From the NCBI RefSeq assembly GCF_023700005.1, contig NZ_JAMLJK010000001.1, positions 1,347,096 to 1,411,095 on the forward strand: 64,000 bases of DNA. Reading direction: 5' to 3'. The DNA comes from Larsenimonas rhizosphaerae (GTDB taxonomy: Bacteria > Pseudomonadota > Gammaproteobacteria > Pseudomonadales > Halomonadaceae). The position numbers and the translations under genes were made by a program. Position 1 is the first letter of the stretch. Every line of letters starts with the position of its first letter. The notes beneath the pieces are model-generated. The model was not told the DNA's origin. It did not search any database and worked only from the letters and a program-made list of their open reading frames with translations. Shown here piece after piece: positions 17,567 through 26,397 of the stretch.

Positions 17567-19102
17567 TCAGGATATTGTGCTTTCAGCGGACGCAGTGCTG
17601 TTTCTGTAATCGGCGCAACGGGCATCGATATAACTTTCGAGCACTTTCTTTTCCGCTGCGCTCAAACGCAGATCCATTTTGGTTCGGCGCCAGATGACAT
17701 CTTCAAGCTCTCTGGCCCACTCATGGTCCATCAGGTAGTCCACTTCGCAGGCCGTCATGCCGGCACCAAAATCCTGCCCCATCTCATCCTGACTTTTAAC
17801 CTTCTCAAGGAAGATCTCGCACAGGCGGCCGTAGCTTGACGCGTAGCGAGATGCCTGTTCCTCCGTCAGGAACGGGTACTGGCTCTTGAGTGTTCGTGCA
17901 TACGCTGCACGACTTTCGATGTTCCCGCCAGGCATGACAGCCTCTGCCGTCCAGCTTTCCTTCATCTTCGGGAAGTAGGGTGATAGTTCCTTCATGGTGG
18001 CTTCAGACAGCTTGCGGAACGTCGTGATCTTGCCACCGAAGATTGACAGCAGCGGTGCGTTTTCAGTGTCCAGATGCAGTGTGTAATCCCGAGTCATGGC
18101 TGAGGGATCGTCAGATTCGTCATCACACAGCGGGCGTACGCCGGAATAGCTGGTGACCACATCATCTTCTGTGATCTCGGCACGGAAGTGACTGTTCAAT
18201 ACCTTCAGGAGGTAGCTGGTTTCTTCCTCGCTGATAACCACCTTGGAAGGATCGCCTTCATAAGCAACGTCCGTGGTGCCGATCAGGCTGTAATCGTTCT
18301 GGTAGGGCAGGACAAAAACAATCCGATTATCTTCATTTTGAAGAATATAGGCCCGGTCATCTGTATTGATGCGTTTGGTGACCAGGTGACTTCCCTTGAT
18401 CATCTTTATGCCGTAACGCGGCTTGCGGCTGGTTCCCTTCTTGATAAAGGACTCCACCCACGGCCCGGCTGCGTTAACCAGAGCCTTCGCGCGACGTGTT
18501 ATCGTCTCGCCGCTCAGGGTATTTTTCAGGGTCAGCTCCCAGTGGCCATCGCTGTTGACCGTGGCGGCTTCACACCGGGTGCGTACCAGGATTTCAGCGC
18601 CCTTTTCCTGAGCCTGAAGTGCGTTCAGTACGACCATGCGCGCATCATCAACCCAACAGTCCGAATATTCGAATCCCGTGGTGATGGCCGGGATCAGCGG
18701 TGTATCCGGGCCAAACTTGATTTTCTTGGCGCTGGGCAGGCTGTCGCGGTGGCTCAGATGGTCATAAAGAAACAGACCTGCACGCAGCATCCATGCGGGG
18801 CGCAGATGGGGCTGGTGGGGCAGGATGAAACGCATCGGCCATACAATGTGCGGGGCTTTTTTAAGCAGCACTTCACGCTCGTGCAATGCTTCACGCACCA
18901 GCCTGAATTCGTAATGTTCCAGGTAGCGCAGGCCGCCGTGAATCAATTTGCTGGATGCGGAGGACGTCGCGCTGGCCAGGTCTGCCTGTTCACACAGGCC
19001 TACAGTCATGCCGCGTCCTGCTGCATCGCATGCGATGCCCGTGCCGTTGATCCCTCCGCCGATGACATAGAGGTCCAATAAGGGCGTTGCCTGATCTGAC
19101 AT
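17567..19102 (-). CDS. glpD: Aerobic glycerol-3-phosphate dehydrogenase (FAD)
   Basis: This 511-residue membrane-associated flavoprotein oxidises glycerol-3-phosphate to dihydroxyacetone phosphate and passes electrons to ubiquinone. The FAD-binding loop is VIGGGINGTGIACDAAGRG near the N-terminus. The C-terminal DAO_C region ends with VIWRRTKMDLRL. The ATG at 19102 has GGAG 6 bases upstream; the longer reading from 19132 adds ten non-conserved residues. Two GlpR sites lie just upstream, and glpR is the next gene in the same direction. Confidence 0.95.
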   Translation of the reverse strand: MSDQATPLLDLYVIGGGINGTGIACDAAGRGMTVGLCEQADLASATSSASSKLIHGGLRYLEHYEFRLVREALHEREVLLKKAPHIVWPMRFILPHQPHLRPAWMLRAGLFLYDHLSHRDSLPSAKKIKFGPDTPLIPAITTGFEYSDCWVDDARMVVLNALQAQEKGAEILVRTRCEAATVNSDGHWELTLKNTLSGETITRRAKALVNAAGPWVESFIKKGTSRKPRYGIKMIKGSHLVTKRINTDDRAYILQNEDNRIVFVLPYQNDYSLIGTTDVAYEGDPSKVVISEEETSYLLKVLNSHFRAEITEDDVVTSYSGVRPLCDDESDDPSAMTRDYTLHLDTENAPLLSIFGGKITTFRKLSEATMKELSPYFPKMKESWTAEAVMPGGNIESRAAYARTLKSQYPFLTEEQASRYASSYGRLCEIFLEKVKSQDEMGQDFGAGMTACEVDYLMDHEWARELEDVIWRRTKMDLRLSAAEKKVLESYIDARCADYRNSTASAESTIS

Positions 19103-19160
19103 GACGTTCTCCGCCGAAAAATAGGTGTACATGGACGCGCGCTGGAGCGGCTGTCCACGA

Positions 19161-19202
19161 ATGTTCGGAATAGAACATAATTGATGTTCGTTCGAACATC
19201 AA
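19161..19202. promoter_or_regulatory. Tandem GlpR operators upstream of glpD
   Basis: At 19181-19202 there is a perfect dyad: TTGATGTTCG and CGAACATCAA separated by TT. At 19161-19178 a weaker one reads ATGTTCG, four bases, then AGAACAT. Both match the GlpR pattern ATGTTCG-N4-CGAACAT. They lie in the gap between glpR and glpD. Confidence 0.88.
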
Positions 19203-19214
19203 TAGGTCTTTGGC

Positions 19215-19988
19215 CTATATTGCCGGTGTGGCTATGGTCAGGCGGACATCATGCTGCTCCATGATCCTGCACAGGGATTCAGGTGGGTGCTGGTCGGTAA
19301 AAAGCGCTGTGATCTGGCTGATATGGGCCTGGCGTACTACGGCATTGCGCATGAATTTCGAGTGATCTGCCGTGAGAAACACATTGCGGGAGTTATTGAT
19401 AATGGCCTGGGCAACTCGTACTTCCTGATAGTCGAATTCAAGCAGATCGCCATCCTGATCTATGCCGCTGATACCAATGATGCCAAAGTCGACCTTGAAC
19501 TGATTGATGAAGTCGATGGCTGCCTCTCCGATGATGCCGCCGTCTCGTGATCTGACGACGCCACCCGCGACGATTACGTTGAAGTCCTCCTTCTTGTGCA
19601 GCATGGCGGCGACGTTGAGGTTGTTGGTGATTATCTCCAGTCCCTGATGATTCAATAGCGCTTCAGCCACAAGCTCGGTGCTGGTGCCGATATTGATGAA
19701 CAGTGAGCTGCGATCGGGGATGCAGGCTGCCAGCGCTTCCGCGATCGCCTTCTTTTCATTGTAGTGCTGGGTCTTGCGCGTCGTGTAGGCAGTATTCACC
19801 GTGCTTGATTCAACGGCACCGGCACCGCCGTGTACGCGGCGAATTAGGCCGCGCTCGGCCAGCGCATTGAGATCTCGTCGCAGTGTCTGCGGGGTGACAT
19901 CAAAGCGGGCTGTCAGCTGTTCGATGCTGACGTACTTCTGCTGTTCGATCAGATTGACCATCTCGGTCTGACGTTTCAACTGTGCCAT
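19215..19988 (-). CDS. glpR: DeoR-family glycerol-3-phosphate regulon repressor
   Basis: This 257-residue regulator has an N-terminal DeoR helix-turn-helix ([37 protein letters not shown]). Its C-terminal domain resembles a sugar-phosphate sensor ([16 protein letters not shown], then TADHSKF). In the known system it represses glp genes until glycerol-3-phosphate binds. The GlpR dyads beside both glpD and glpK support that role. It is transcribed toward glpD with a 112-base gap. Confidence 0.93.
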   Translation of the reverse strand: MAQLKRQTEMVNLIEQQKYVSIEQLTARFDVTPQTLRRDLNALAERGLIRRVHGGAGAVESSTVNTAYTTRKTQHYNEKKAIAEALAACIPDRSSLFINIGTSTELVAEALLNHQGLEIITNNLNVAAMLHKKEDFNVIVAGGVVRSRDGGIIGEAAIDFINQFKVDFGIIGISGIDQDGDLLEFDYQEVRVAQAIINNSRNVFLTADHSKFMRNAVVRQAHISQITALFTDQHPPESLCRIMEQHDVRLTIATPAI

Positions 19989-20139
19989 TTCACGCGCTTC
20001 CTTACCTGATTGTGCTGATCTGCGTGTTCCGGGGATTACATACCTGTTGTAGTAAGGCGTGTCTTGACGATACCAATGTCTAACGACAATGAGACATATT
20101 TTGTTTGTTATTCAGCGAGGCGAGCCAGTACTGTAGCCA

Positions 20140-20159
20140 ATGTTCGGAATCGAAAATAA
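20140..20159. promoter_or_regulatory. GlpR operator upstream of glpK
   Basis: ATGTTCG, GAAT, then CGAAAAT matches the GlpR pattern at all but two positions of the second half. It lies 36 bases before the glpK start. Confidence 0.75.
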
Positions 20160-20194
20160 GTGAACATGTCTTTGTCGCTATCAAGGATCCCCGT

Positions 20195-21688
20195 ATGACT
20201 TCATTAATACTAGCTATAGATCAGGGCACTACCAGTTCTCGCGCTATTCTGTTCGACAAGGGAGGGAATATTGTTTCCCTTGCGCAGGAAGAATTTCCGC
20301 AGCATTTTCCCAATAGTGGCTGGGTAGAGCATCATCCCGATGATATATGGGGATCCACACTCAGGACCGTCAAGCAGGCCATTACCAACAGTGGCAAGAC
20401 GGTTCATTCCGTGGCTGGTATCGGTATTACCAATCAGCGCGAAACAACGCTGATCTGGGACAAGAATACCGGTGAAGCCGTTTATAACGCCATCGTCTGG
20501 CAGGATCGCCGTACCGGTGATTATTGCCGATCCCTTCGTGATGCGGGCCATACGGATATGATTCAGGCCAAGACCGGTCTGTTGATCGATCCGTATTTCT
20601 CGGCCACGAAGGTGCGGTGGATTCTTGATAATGTGGACGGCGCTCGCGAGCGGGCTGAAAAGGGCGATCTGCTTTTCGGCACCGTCGATTGTTACCTGAT
20701 CTGGAAACTGACAGGCGGGGCGGTTCATCGTACCGATGCCACCAATGCGTCACGCACCTGTCTGTTCAACATTCATGATCAGACCTGGGACAAGGAGCTG
20801 CTTGATCTGTTTGGTGTGCCCGAGTCGATGCTGCCAGAGGTCATGGATTGCAGCGATGACTTTGGACGCAGCGAAGCACAGTTGCTGGGCGCGAGTCTTC
20901 CCATTGCCGGGGTGGCTGGTGATCAGCAGGCAGCACTGATCGGCCAGACATGCTTTGAACCTGGTATGGTCAAGAGTACGTACGGTACCGGCTGCTTCAT
21001 GATCATGAACACCGGTGAGCACTCCGAAACGTCTCATAACAAGTTGTTGAGCACGGTAGGCTATCGTATCGATGGCAAGGTTACTTATGCGATGGAGGGC
21101 AGTATTTTCATGGCTGGTGCCACCATTCAGTGGCTCCGTGACGGCCTGAAGCTGTTTTCCAATGCTTCCGAGACCGAGAAGCTGGCCCGTGCAACCAGTG
21201 AAGATCATGGTGTTTATCTGGTGCCTGCCTTTACCGGGTTGGGTGCGCCTCACTGGGATCCCAATGCACGCGGGGCCATTTTCGGTCTGAACCGCAATTC
21301 AGGTATTCCTGAATTGGTGGCGGCCGGCCTGCAGTCCGTGTGCTATCAGACGCGTGACCTGCAGGAATGCATGAACCGTGACGTCAAGGCCTCCACTGAC
21401 ACGTTGCGTGTAGACGGTGGCATGGTAAGCAACAACTGGGTCATGCAGTTTTTATCCGACATCCTGGGGGTTCAGGTTGATCGCCCCACTGTACTTGAAA
21501 CCACTGCACTGGGCGTGGCCTATCTGGCCGGTCTCAGGCTGGGCTGGTACGACTCGCTCGAAGAGATCGCCACCCTGTGGCACAAGGATCGGTCATTTAC
21601 ACCTCGTCTGCCCGAAGACCGCCGTGAAAAGCTCTATGACGGTTGGCTTGATGCGGTGGCTCGCGTCAAATCAGACCATAACGACTGA
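20195..21688 (+). CDS. glpK: Glycerol kinase
   Basis: This 497-residue FGGY kinase phosphorylates glycerol to glycerol-3-phosphate with ATP. The N-terminal [16 protein letters not shown] is the phosphate-binding loop, and [25 protein letters not shown] and [14 protein letters not shown] are conserved. The ATG at 20195 has AAGGA 7 bases before it. An upstream in-frame start at 20105 would add 30 unrelated residues across the GlpR site. It precedes glpF, the reverse of the E. coli order. Confidence 0.96.
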   Translation: MTSLILAIDQGTTSSRAILFDKGGNIVSLAQEEFPQHFPNSGWVEHHPDDIWGSTLRTVKQAITNSGKTVHSVAGIGITNQRETTLIWDKNTGEAVYNAIVWQDRRTGDYCRSLRDAGHTDMIQAKTGLLIDPYFSATKVRWILDNVDGARERAEKGDLLFGTVDCYLIWKLTGGAVHRTDATNASRTCLFNIHDQTWDKELLDLFGVPESMLPEVMDCSDDFGRSEAQLLGASLPIAGVAGDQQAALIGQTCFEPGMVKSTYGTGCFMIMNTGEHSETSHNKLLSTVGYRIDGKVTYAMEGSIFMAGATIQWLRDGLKLFSNASETEKLARATSEDHGVYLVPAFTGLGAPHWDPNARGAIFGLNRNSGIPELVAAGLQSVCYQTRDLQECMNRDVKASTDTLRVDGGMVSNNWVMQFLSDILGVQVDRPTVLETTALGVAYLAGLRLGWYDSLEEIATLWHKDRSFTPRLPEDRREKLYDGWLDAVARVKSDHND

Positions 21689-21764
21689 GCAACCTTCCAA
21701 TTCGGTTCGGCACGCCGACCCAGGCGTGCCAGCGGCCTTATAATTAAAAAAAGGGGCGAGCTTC

Positions 21765-22481
21765 ATGCATGCGTTTATAGGTGAGTTTTTTGGGTCCATG
21801 ACATTGATTCTCTTCGGCGATGGGGTAGTAGCGAACGTGCTGCTGCAGCGCTCGAAAGGAAAGGATGGAGGATGGATGGTGATTGCCACGGGCTGGGGGC
21901 TGGCGGTCATGGTGGCGGTCTTTGTGGCCAATGCGATGGGATCGCCGGGCGCTGATATCAATCCGGCGGTAACCGTAGCAAAGTGGGTCATGGGCATGTA
22001 TACGGATCCGGCCGTTGTGGGTGGTTTCATTCTGGCCCAGATAGCCGGGTGTTTTGCCGGTGGTGTGCTGGTCTGGCTGATGTATCTGCCTCACTGGAAG
22101 GTAACCGATGATCCCGGACTCAAGCAGGCCGTTTTCTGTACGGCACCGGCGATCAACCATCCGGTCGGCAATATCATCAGTGAAGTCATCGGCACGATTG
22201 CACTGATCGTGGGGATCGGGGCGATTGTAAGTGCCGGTGATATCGCTGGCGGTATGCTGCCGTTTCTTGTGGGCGGGCTTGTATGGGCAATCGGTCTGTC
22301 GCTGGGTGGCCCTACCGGTTATGCGATCAATCCTGCACGTGATCTCGGGCCGCGACTTGCCCATGCCATACTTCCCATTGCAGGCAAGGGCGCATCCGGA
22401 TGGGGCTATGCCTGGGTGCCAATTGTGGGTCCTGTACTCGGTGCGTGCATTGGTGCCTACATGTGGATGCAACTGATGTGA
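21765..22481 (+). CDS. glpF: Glycerol uptake facilitator (aquaglyceroporin, MIP family)
   Basis: This 238-residue channel has six hydrophobic helices and two NPA half-helices, NPAVTVAKW and NPARDLGPR. The second is followed by D-L-G-P-R, and the Asp after NPAR is the glycerol-facilitator type. It lets glycerol diffuse across the inner membrane to be trapped by GlpK. GGGG lies ahead of the ATG. The 76-base gap from glpK suggests co-transcription. Confidence 0.94.
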   Translation: MHAFIGEFFGSMTLILFGDGVVANVLLQRSKGKDGGWMVIATGWGLAVMVAVFVANAMGSPGADINPAVTVAKWVMGMYTDPAVVGGFILAQIAGCFAGGVLVWLMYLPHWKVTDDPGLKQAVFCTAPAINHPVGNIISEVIGTIALIVGIGAIVSAGDIAGGMLPFLVGGLVWAIGLSLGGPTGYAINPARDLGPRLAHAILPIAGKGASGWGYAWVPIVGPVLGACIGAYMWMQLM

Positions 22482-22499
22482 TTATTTTGCGCTAAACGG

Positions 22500-22527
22500 T
22501 TGCATGAAAAGAAAAAATCCGTAGAAT
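22500..22527 (+). promoter_or_regulatory. Predicted promoter of the tRNA-Val pair
   Basis: TTGCAT (22500-22505), 16-base spacer, TAGAAT (22522-22527), then a G/C-rich stretch. The first tRNA begins 33 bases later. Confidence 0.65.
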
Positions 22528-22559
22528 AGCGCATCGTTACTTGGGCATGACCCGGCAGC

Positions 22560-22636
22560 AGGACCGTAGCTCAGTTGGTTAGAGCGCCACGTTGACATCG
22601 TGGAGGTCAGCGGTTCAAATCCGCTCGGTCCTACCA
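22560..22636 (+). tRNA. tRNA-Val(GAC), first copy
   Basis: 77 bases including an encoded CCA. Acceptor stem AGGACCG/CGGTCCT, D arm GCTC/GAGC, anticodon stem CCACG/CGTGG with loop TTGACAT giving anticodon GAC, T arm AGCGG/CCGCT with TTCAAAT. All stems pair fully. Confidence 0.97.
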
Positions 22637-22658
22637 TGCTGGAAGTAATGACAAGTGA

Positions 22659-22735
22659 AGGACCGTAGCTCAGTTGGTTAGAGCGCCACGTTGACATCGT
22701 GGAGGTCAGCGGTTCAAATCCGCTCGGTCCTACCA
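22659..22735 (+). tRNA. tRNA-Val(GAC), second identical copy
   Basis: Identical to the copy 22 bases upstream over all 77 bases, with anticodon GAC and encoded CCA. The two are probably processed from one transcript that ends at the terminator just downstream. Confidence 0.97.
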
Positions 22736-22742
22736 GAATATT

Positions 22743-22776
22743 AAAAGCCCGATCCTTATGGATCGGGCTTTTTTTG
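22743..22776 (+). terminator. Intrinsic terminator after the tRNA pair
   Basis: AAGCCCGATCC / GGATCGGGCTT with loop TTAT and a run of T. Confidence 0.93.
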
Positions 22777-22951
22777 TTTTTAACCCCTTCCACAAGTTGC
22801 AGACCGCTATTAATCGCGGTGCGGGGTGTAAGCCTCTCTGAAACCCGCAGTATTAAAGGCAGAAAAGTGCTGGTTTGTTAAAACTATGGATTTAAGCATC
22901 GATTCATTCTTTTGCATTTTCCTGTTTCAAGTAATTACCTGAGGAGCGCTC

Positions 22952-24085
22952 GTGACTGATCAGACTGCATTCGACACGATTGTTACGATCGAGCACATCG
23001 AGGCGCTGCGCGCCCATGAACCGTTGTTGGGCGGTCAGGTGGTGCAAGTGCTTTATCACACCTACTTCTGCCACGGTGGTGGGCGATTTGTGGCTTCCGA
23101 TGACACATCCAGCGGGGATGACAATGGTCTTGTGATTGTCTCTCGCAAGGGATGCCGCTGGAAGCGCCTTTTAGAGCACCATGAACGGGGAAATATTCTG
23201 AATTGGGGGGCAGATCCATCAGGCGAGAAGGATAGTGCTCCTGCCTTCATGGCAGCAGTGGCCGACGAGGAAGCTCGCACTGTGGTTGTTCCTCATGAGG
23301 GCTTTTACAGGATAGGGCAAAGCGTGGATCTTGTTGGCCATGTCAGCCTTTTAGGTGGGGCGTGTGATGAGTTTGGTCAGCGGTCTGCCTATTCAAATGT
23401 GGTAGCAGGTATAGGCCTTGATGGCCCGATGTTCATTAATGTGGGCGGGAGCGTACAGGGTATTGCCTTCGATGGCTGTAATCAAAAGGGAGGCGGGCTG
23501 CATTTACTGGGTTACGGCAATGTCATCAAGGATTGTACCTTCAACTCCTTCAAGGAAGCTGTTGTCATGCCGGGTGGGGGGGAAGTCAGTCTTGTTGATA
23601 ACATCTTTACTCGTACGGGCATGGCTATCCGCATTACTGGCGCTGTCACTTGTATGACAGGTCGCTTTATCCGTAACAGGTTCCAGTGTGTGCATGACTG
23701 TATTGTGGCTGAAGGTGAGCTTGTTGGTTCGAATTTTGTAGATAACAGCTTTGAACATGTTTCCGGCAAGGGCATTCATGGGCGGGTGGTGCATGACTGC
23801 TACTTTCAGGGTAACTGGTGGGAATGCCGTAATGGTGCCGAAGATGGTAGTTGTATCAGCGCGGATAATTATCAGCAGTTTTTCAATAATACGGCCTGTG
23901 CCAATTACTGTATTCATGGATGGGTCAGTATTTTCTCGGATGAAAGATGCGATAACCGCATTGGTGGCGTCATGACAGGATCCGGGCAGGTGATAGCTCG
24001 TTTACCTGTTGAACACGCCATCCAGGACGGCAGTAGTGCGTGCGGGAATGACGGGGTTATCAGCTCATCTGAAGGTGAAATGTAG
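22952..24085 (+). CDS. Phage tailspike-like right-handed beta-helix protein
   Basis: This 377-residue protein has a GTG start with GAGGAG before it. Residues 1-75 (IEALRAHEPLLGGQVVQVLY, then GGGRFVASDD and CRWKRLL) resemble the particle-binding head region of phage tail fibres and spikes. It continues with NWGADPSGEKDSAPAFMAAV, the common start of pectate-lyase-like beta-helices. The rest has repeated G-N-x-F/I and D-N-x-F rungs (KDCTFNSF, VDNIFTR, IRNRFQC, VDNSFEH, QGNWWEC). No catalytic residues can be assigned. No signal peptide is visible. It is an orphan: no capsid, tail or integrase gene lies nearby, only the tRNA pair. It could be a prophage remnant, a moron or a domesticated glycan-binding/depolymerase protein. 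Confidence 0.65.
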   Translation: MTDQTAFDTIVTIEHIEALRAHEPLLGGQVVQVLYHTYFCHGGGRFVASDDTSSGDDNGLVIVSRKGCRWKRLLEHHERGNILNWGADPSGEKDSAPAFMAAVADEEARTVVVPHEGFYRIGQSVDLVGHVSLLGGACDEFGQRSAYSNVVAGIGLDGPMFINVGGSVQGIAFDGCNQKGGGLHLLGYGNVIKDCTFNSFKEAVVMPGGGEVSLVDNIFTRTGMAIRITGAVTCMTGRFIRNRFQCVHDCIVAEGELVGSNFVDNSFEHVSGKGIHGRVVHDCYFQGNWWECRNGAEDGSCISADNYQQFFNNTACANYCIHGWVSIFSDERCDNRIGGVMTGSGQVIARLPVEHAIQDGSSACGNDGVISSSEGEM

Positions 24086-24333
24086 AGCTGGGAAGGCAGG
24101 CTGCAATGCATTGCCGGTGACGATGGCAAAAAACCGGTGGAAGCGCATGATTTGATGTCATGCCGATTGGCCTGTCCGATTGGCGAAGCTGGCGTGCCGT
24201 GTGATGAAAATGCCCGCACTGCAACATTTGTGACTCTTTGGCAGGTGATGTGGGGCTCTGGTCATTTTACGGGAGGATCCTGTTTCTCATCCATTGATGC
24301 CTGCCAGCTTGCGCCGTGAGTACTCTCAAAAGG

Positions 24334-24361
24334 AAAGGGCGCTTGAGGGCGCCCTTTTTTC
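24334..24361. terminator. Terminator between the beta-helix gene and msrC
   Basis: Stem AAAGGGCGC / GCGCCCTTT with T run on the plus strand; T tracts are also usable on the minus strand. The preceding 250 bases (24086-24333) hold nothing recognisable. Confidence 0.8.
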
Positions 24362-24364
24362 TGC

Positions 24365-24820
24365 TCAGGAAATAAAGGCTGTCTGCTGTATAAATACGCG
24401 GCACAGGGCTTCGATGCCGGCAGCATCTTCTTCAGAAAAACGGTCAGGTTCAGGGCTGTCAATGTCCAGTACTCCCCAAAGCCCGCTTTCGAGTGTGATG
24501 GGGATCACCAGCTCCGAGCGTGATGCGGCGTCACATGCAATATGGCCAGGGAAGTCATGCACATCGGCAACGCGTTGCGTTGTCAGGGTGCGAGCAGCCT
24601 TCCCGCATACGCCCTGATCGAACGGTATTGGATTGCAGGCCGGTTTGCCCTGAAAGGGACCCAGCCTCAAAACGCGGGGCTCTCGTTGAATATAAAAGCC
24701 AACCCAGTTTACGTCTTTGAGTTCCTGAAACAGGAAAGCGCTCATTTGGGCAGCATTGGTAGTAACGTCAGTGGTATCAAGCAGCGCGGCAAGTTGCTTT
24801 TCCATCATGGCATAAGACAC
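24365..24820 (-). CDS. msrC: Free methionine-(R)-sulfoxide reductase (GAF-domain fRMsr)
   Basis: This 151-residue GAF-fold enzyme reduces free methionine R-sulfoxide. Cys62, Cys72 and Cys96 occur at the same spacing (10 and 24) as the three conserved cysteines of E. coli MsrC. LGPFQGKPAC and GHIACDAASRSELVIP surround them. Translation appears to begin at a GTG with GGGAAAGA upstream. It lies downstream of the metNIQ methionine importer on the same strand, separated by a terminator, so both concern methionine supply. Confidence 0.92.
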   Translation of the reverse strand: MSYAMMEKQLAALLDTTDVTTNAAQMSAFLFQELKDVNWVGFYIQREPRVLRLGPFQGKPACNPIPFDQGVCGKAARTLTTQRVADVHDFPGHIACDAASRSELVIPITLESGLWGVLDIDSPEPDRFSEEDAAGIEALCRVFIQQTAFIS

Positions 24821-24840
24821 GACTCTTTCCCTTTACAATA

Positions 24841-24871
24841 AAAAATGACCAGGCAGGCCTGGTCATTTTTT
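24841..24871 (-). terminator. Intrinsic terminator after metQ
   Basis: Stem AAAAATGACCAGG / CCTGGTCATTTTT with loop CAGG. It lies between metQ and msrC, both on the minus strand. Confidence 0.9.
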
Positions 24872-24884
24872 CGAATTTAAAGGC

Positions 24885-25697
24885 TTACTTCCAACCGGCA
24901 ACCGCGCCGCCCTGGAAGAGCTCCTTCGCTTTCTCGACAACAGTATCCGTCTGATAGGCTTCTACCAGATGCTTGATCTTTTCACTGTTCTCATCGCCCT
25001 TGCGAACAACGATCAGGTTGACGTATGGCGAGTCTGCGCCTTCACGAATCAGTGCGCTGCTAAGTGGCAGGCCGGCAGGTTGTGAATAGGTGCTGTTGAT
25101 GAAGGCCATGTCCACGTCATCCAGGGTGCGTGGCAGCTGAGCAGCGTCTATTTCGCGGAACTGGTAGTCATGCGGATTCTTTTCGATATCCATCGGCGTG
25201 GCGTTGAGGTTCGTGTTGTCCTTCAGCGTCAGCAGGCCTTCCTTGTCCATCAGGATCAGGGTGCGTCCTTCATTGGATGGATCATTGGGCAGGGCTACCG
25301 TGGCACCCTCCGGGATATCATTGATATCGGAATATTTCTTGGAATAGGCTCCGATAGGATACACAAAGGTGTTGCCGGCAATGGCGAAGTCATAACCACG
25401 GTCGTTGACCATGTTTTCAAGGTAGGGCTTGTGCTGATAGGCATTGGCATCAAGGCTGCCATCAGCCAGCGCCGCATTGGGCGAGTTGTAGTCCGTGAAT
25501 TCAACAATCTGAACATCGAGATCGTACTTTTCCTTGGCTACCTTTTTGGCCGCTTCCATGACACTGGTTTCGGGGCCGGCCATGGTGCCGACCTTGACAA
25601 CATTGTCATCGCTGGCGGTATCGCCGCCACAGCCTGCAAGGGTCATGGTGCCAAGCGTAACGGCAGCCAGTGCCATGGAACGAAGTGGAAAACGCAT
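24885..25697 (-). CDS. metQ: Methionine ABC transporter substrate-binding lipoprotein
   Basis: This 270-residue NlpA-family lipoprotein has the lipobox LAGC after the leader MRFPLRSMALAAVTLGTMT. It captures D/L-methionine for MetNI. The conserved VKVGTMAGPETSVME and QHKPYLENM stretches are visible. The ATG at 25697 has GGAGA before it; the 27 residues read from 25778 are not part of the signal peptide. It is the last gene of metN-metI-metQ and lies 46 bases after metI. Confidence 0.95.
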   Translation of the reverse strand: MRFPLRSMALAAVTLGTMTLAGCGGDTASDDNVVKVGTMAGPETSVMEAAKKVAKEKYDLDVQIVEFTDYNSPNAALADGSLDANAYQHKPYLENMVNDRGYDFAIAGNTFVYPIGAYSKKYSDINDIPEGATVALPNDPSNEGRTLILMDKEGLLTLKDNTNLNATPMDIEKNPHDYQFREIDAAQLPRTLDDVDMAFINSTYSQPAGLPLSSALIREGADSPYVNLIVVRKGDENSEKIKHLVEAYQTDTVVEKAKELFQGGAVAGWK

Positions 25698-25743
25698 AGT
25701 AAGTACTCTCCCTGCGAGTAAAAAGGTGAAGGCTTGCCGCCTT

Positions 25744-26397
25744 CTACTTATGACTGGCCTTTTTGACCAGTTGATCACCCAGTGTCTGGATGCCCTGGAC
25801 CATGATCACCAGAATGGCCACGGTGATAAGCATGATGACGGGTTCGAAGCGATTGTAGCCGTATCGAATGCCGACATCGCCCAGGCCGCCGCCACCCACT
25901 GCACCTGCCATGGCGGAATAGCTGATCAGCGTCACGGCAGTAATGGTGAAGCTGGTAATGATGCCACCCTTTGCCTCGGGAATCAGAACCTTGGTCATTA
26001 TCTGCCAGGGGGATGCCCCCATTGCCTGGGCTGCCTCGATCAATCCGGAGGGGATCTCGTTGAGCGCACCCTCGATCAGGCGAGCAACAAAGGGAATGGC
26101 AGCGATTGTCAGGGGAACCATTGCCGCATTGGTACCGATGGAGGTGCCGGCGATCAGTCGCGTAAAGGGAACGATGGCAACCATGAGAATGATGAAGGGA
26201 ATGGAGCGCCCGATATTAACGATGGCACTGATGATTAAAAAGGCCGGTGGGCATGCCAGGAAGCGGCCCGGACGAGTGGTATAAAGAGCCAGCCCCAGCG
26301 CCAGTCCCAGTACGCCGGAAATCAGCCCGCTGATCAGTACCATGTAAAGGGTCTGCAGTGTTGCCTGGCCAATCAATGTCATCATGCTACTCGACAT
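25744..26397 (-). CDS. metI: Methionine ABC transporter permease
   Basis: This 217-residue inner-membrane protein has about five hydrophobic helices and the permease loop EGALNEIPSGLIEAAQAMGA that docks to the ATPase. The N-terminus MSSSMM aligns with E. coli MetI (MSEPMM), so the start overlapping the metN stop by 11 bases is kept. Confidence 0.95.
   Translation of the reverse strand: MSSSMMTLIGQATLQTLYMVLISGLISGVLGLALGLALYTTRPGRFLACPPAFLIISAIVNIGRSIPFIILMVAIVPFTRLIAGTSIGTNAAMVPLTIAAIPFVARLIEGALNEIPSGLIEAAQAMGASPWQIMTKVLIPEAKGGIITSFTITAVTLISYSAMAGAVGGGGLGDVGIRYGYNRFEPVIMLITVAILVIMVQGIQTLGDQLVKKASHK

Noticed and set aside
18188-19081. 297-codon plus-strand open frame
   Set aside because: Antisense to glpD; no recognisable motifs.
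22482-22793. Minus-strand open frame with a repeated V-G-P-S-G-F-E-P-L-T-S-T segment
   Set aside because: It is the antisense reading of the two identical tRNA-Val genes. The repeat reflects the tRNA duplication, and this peptide is a well-known false annotation.
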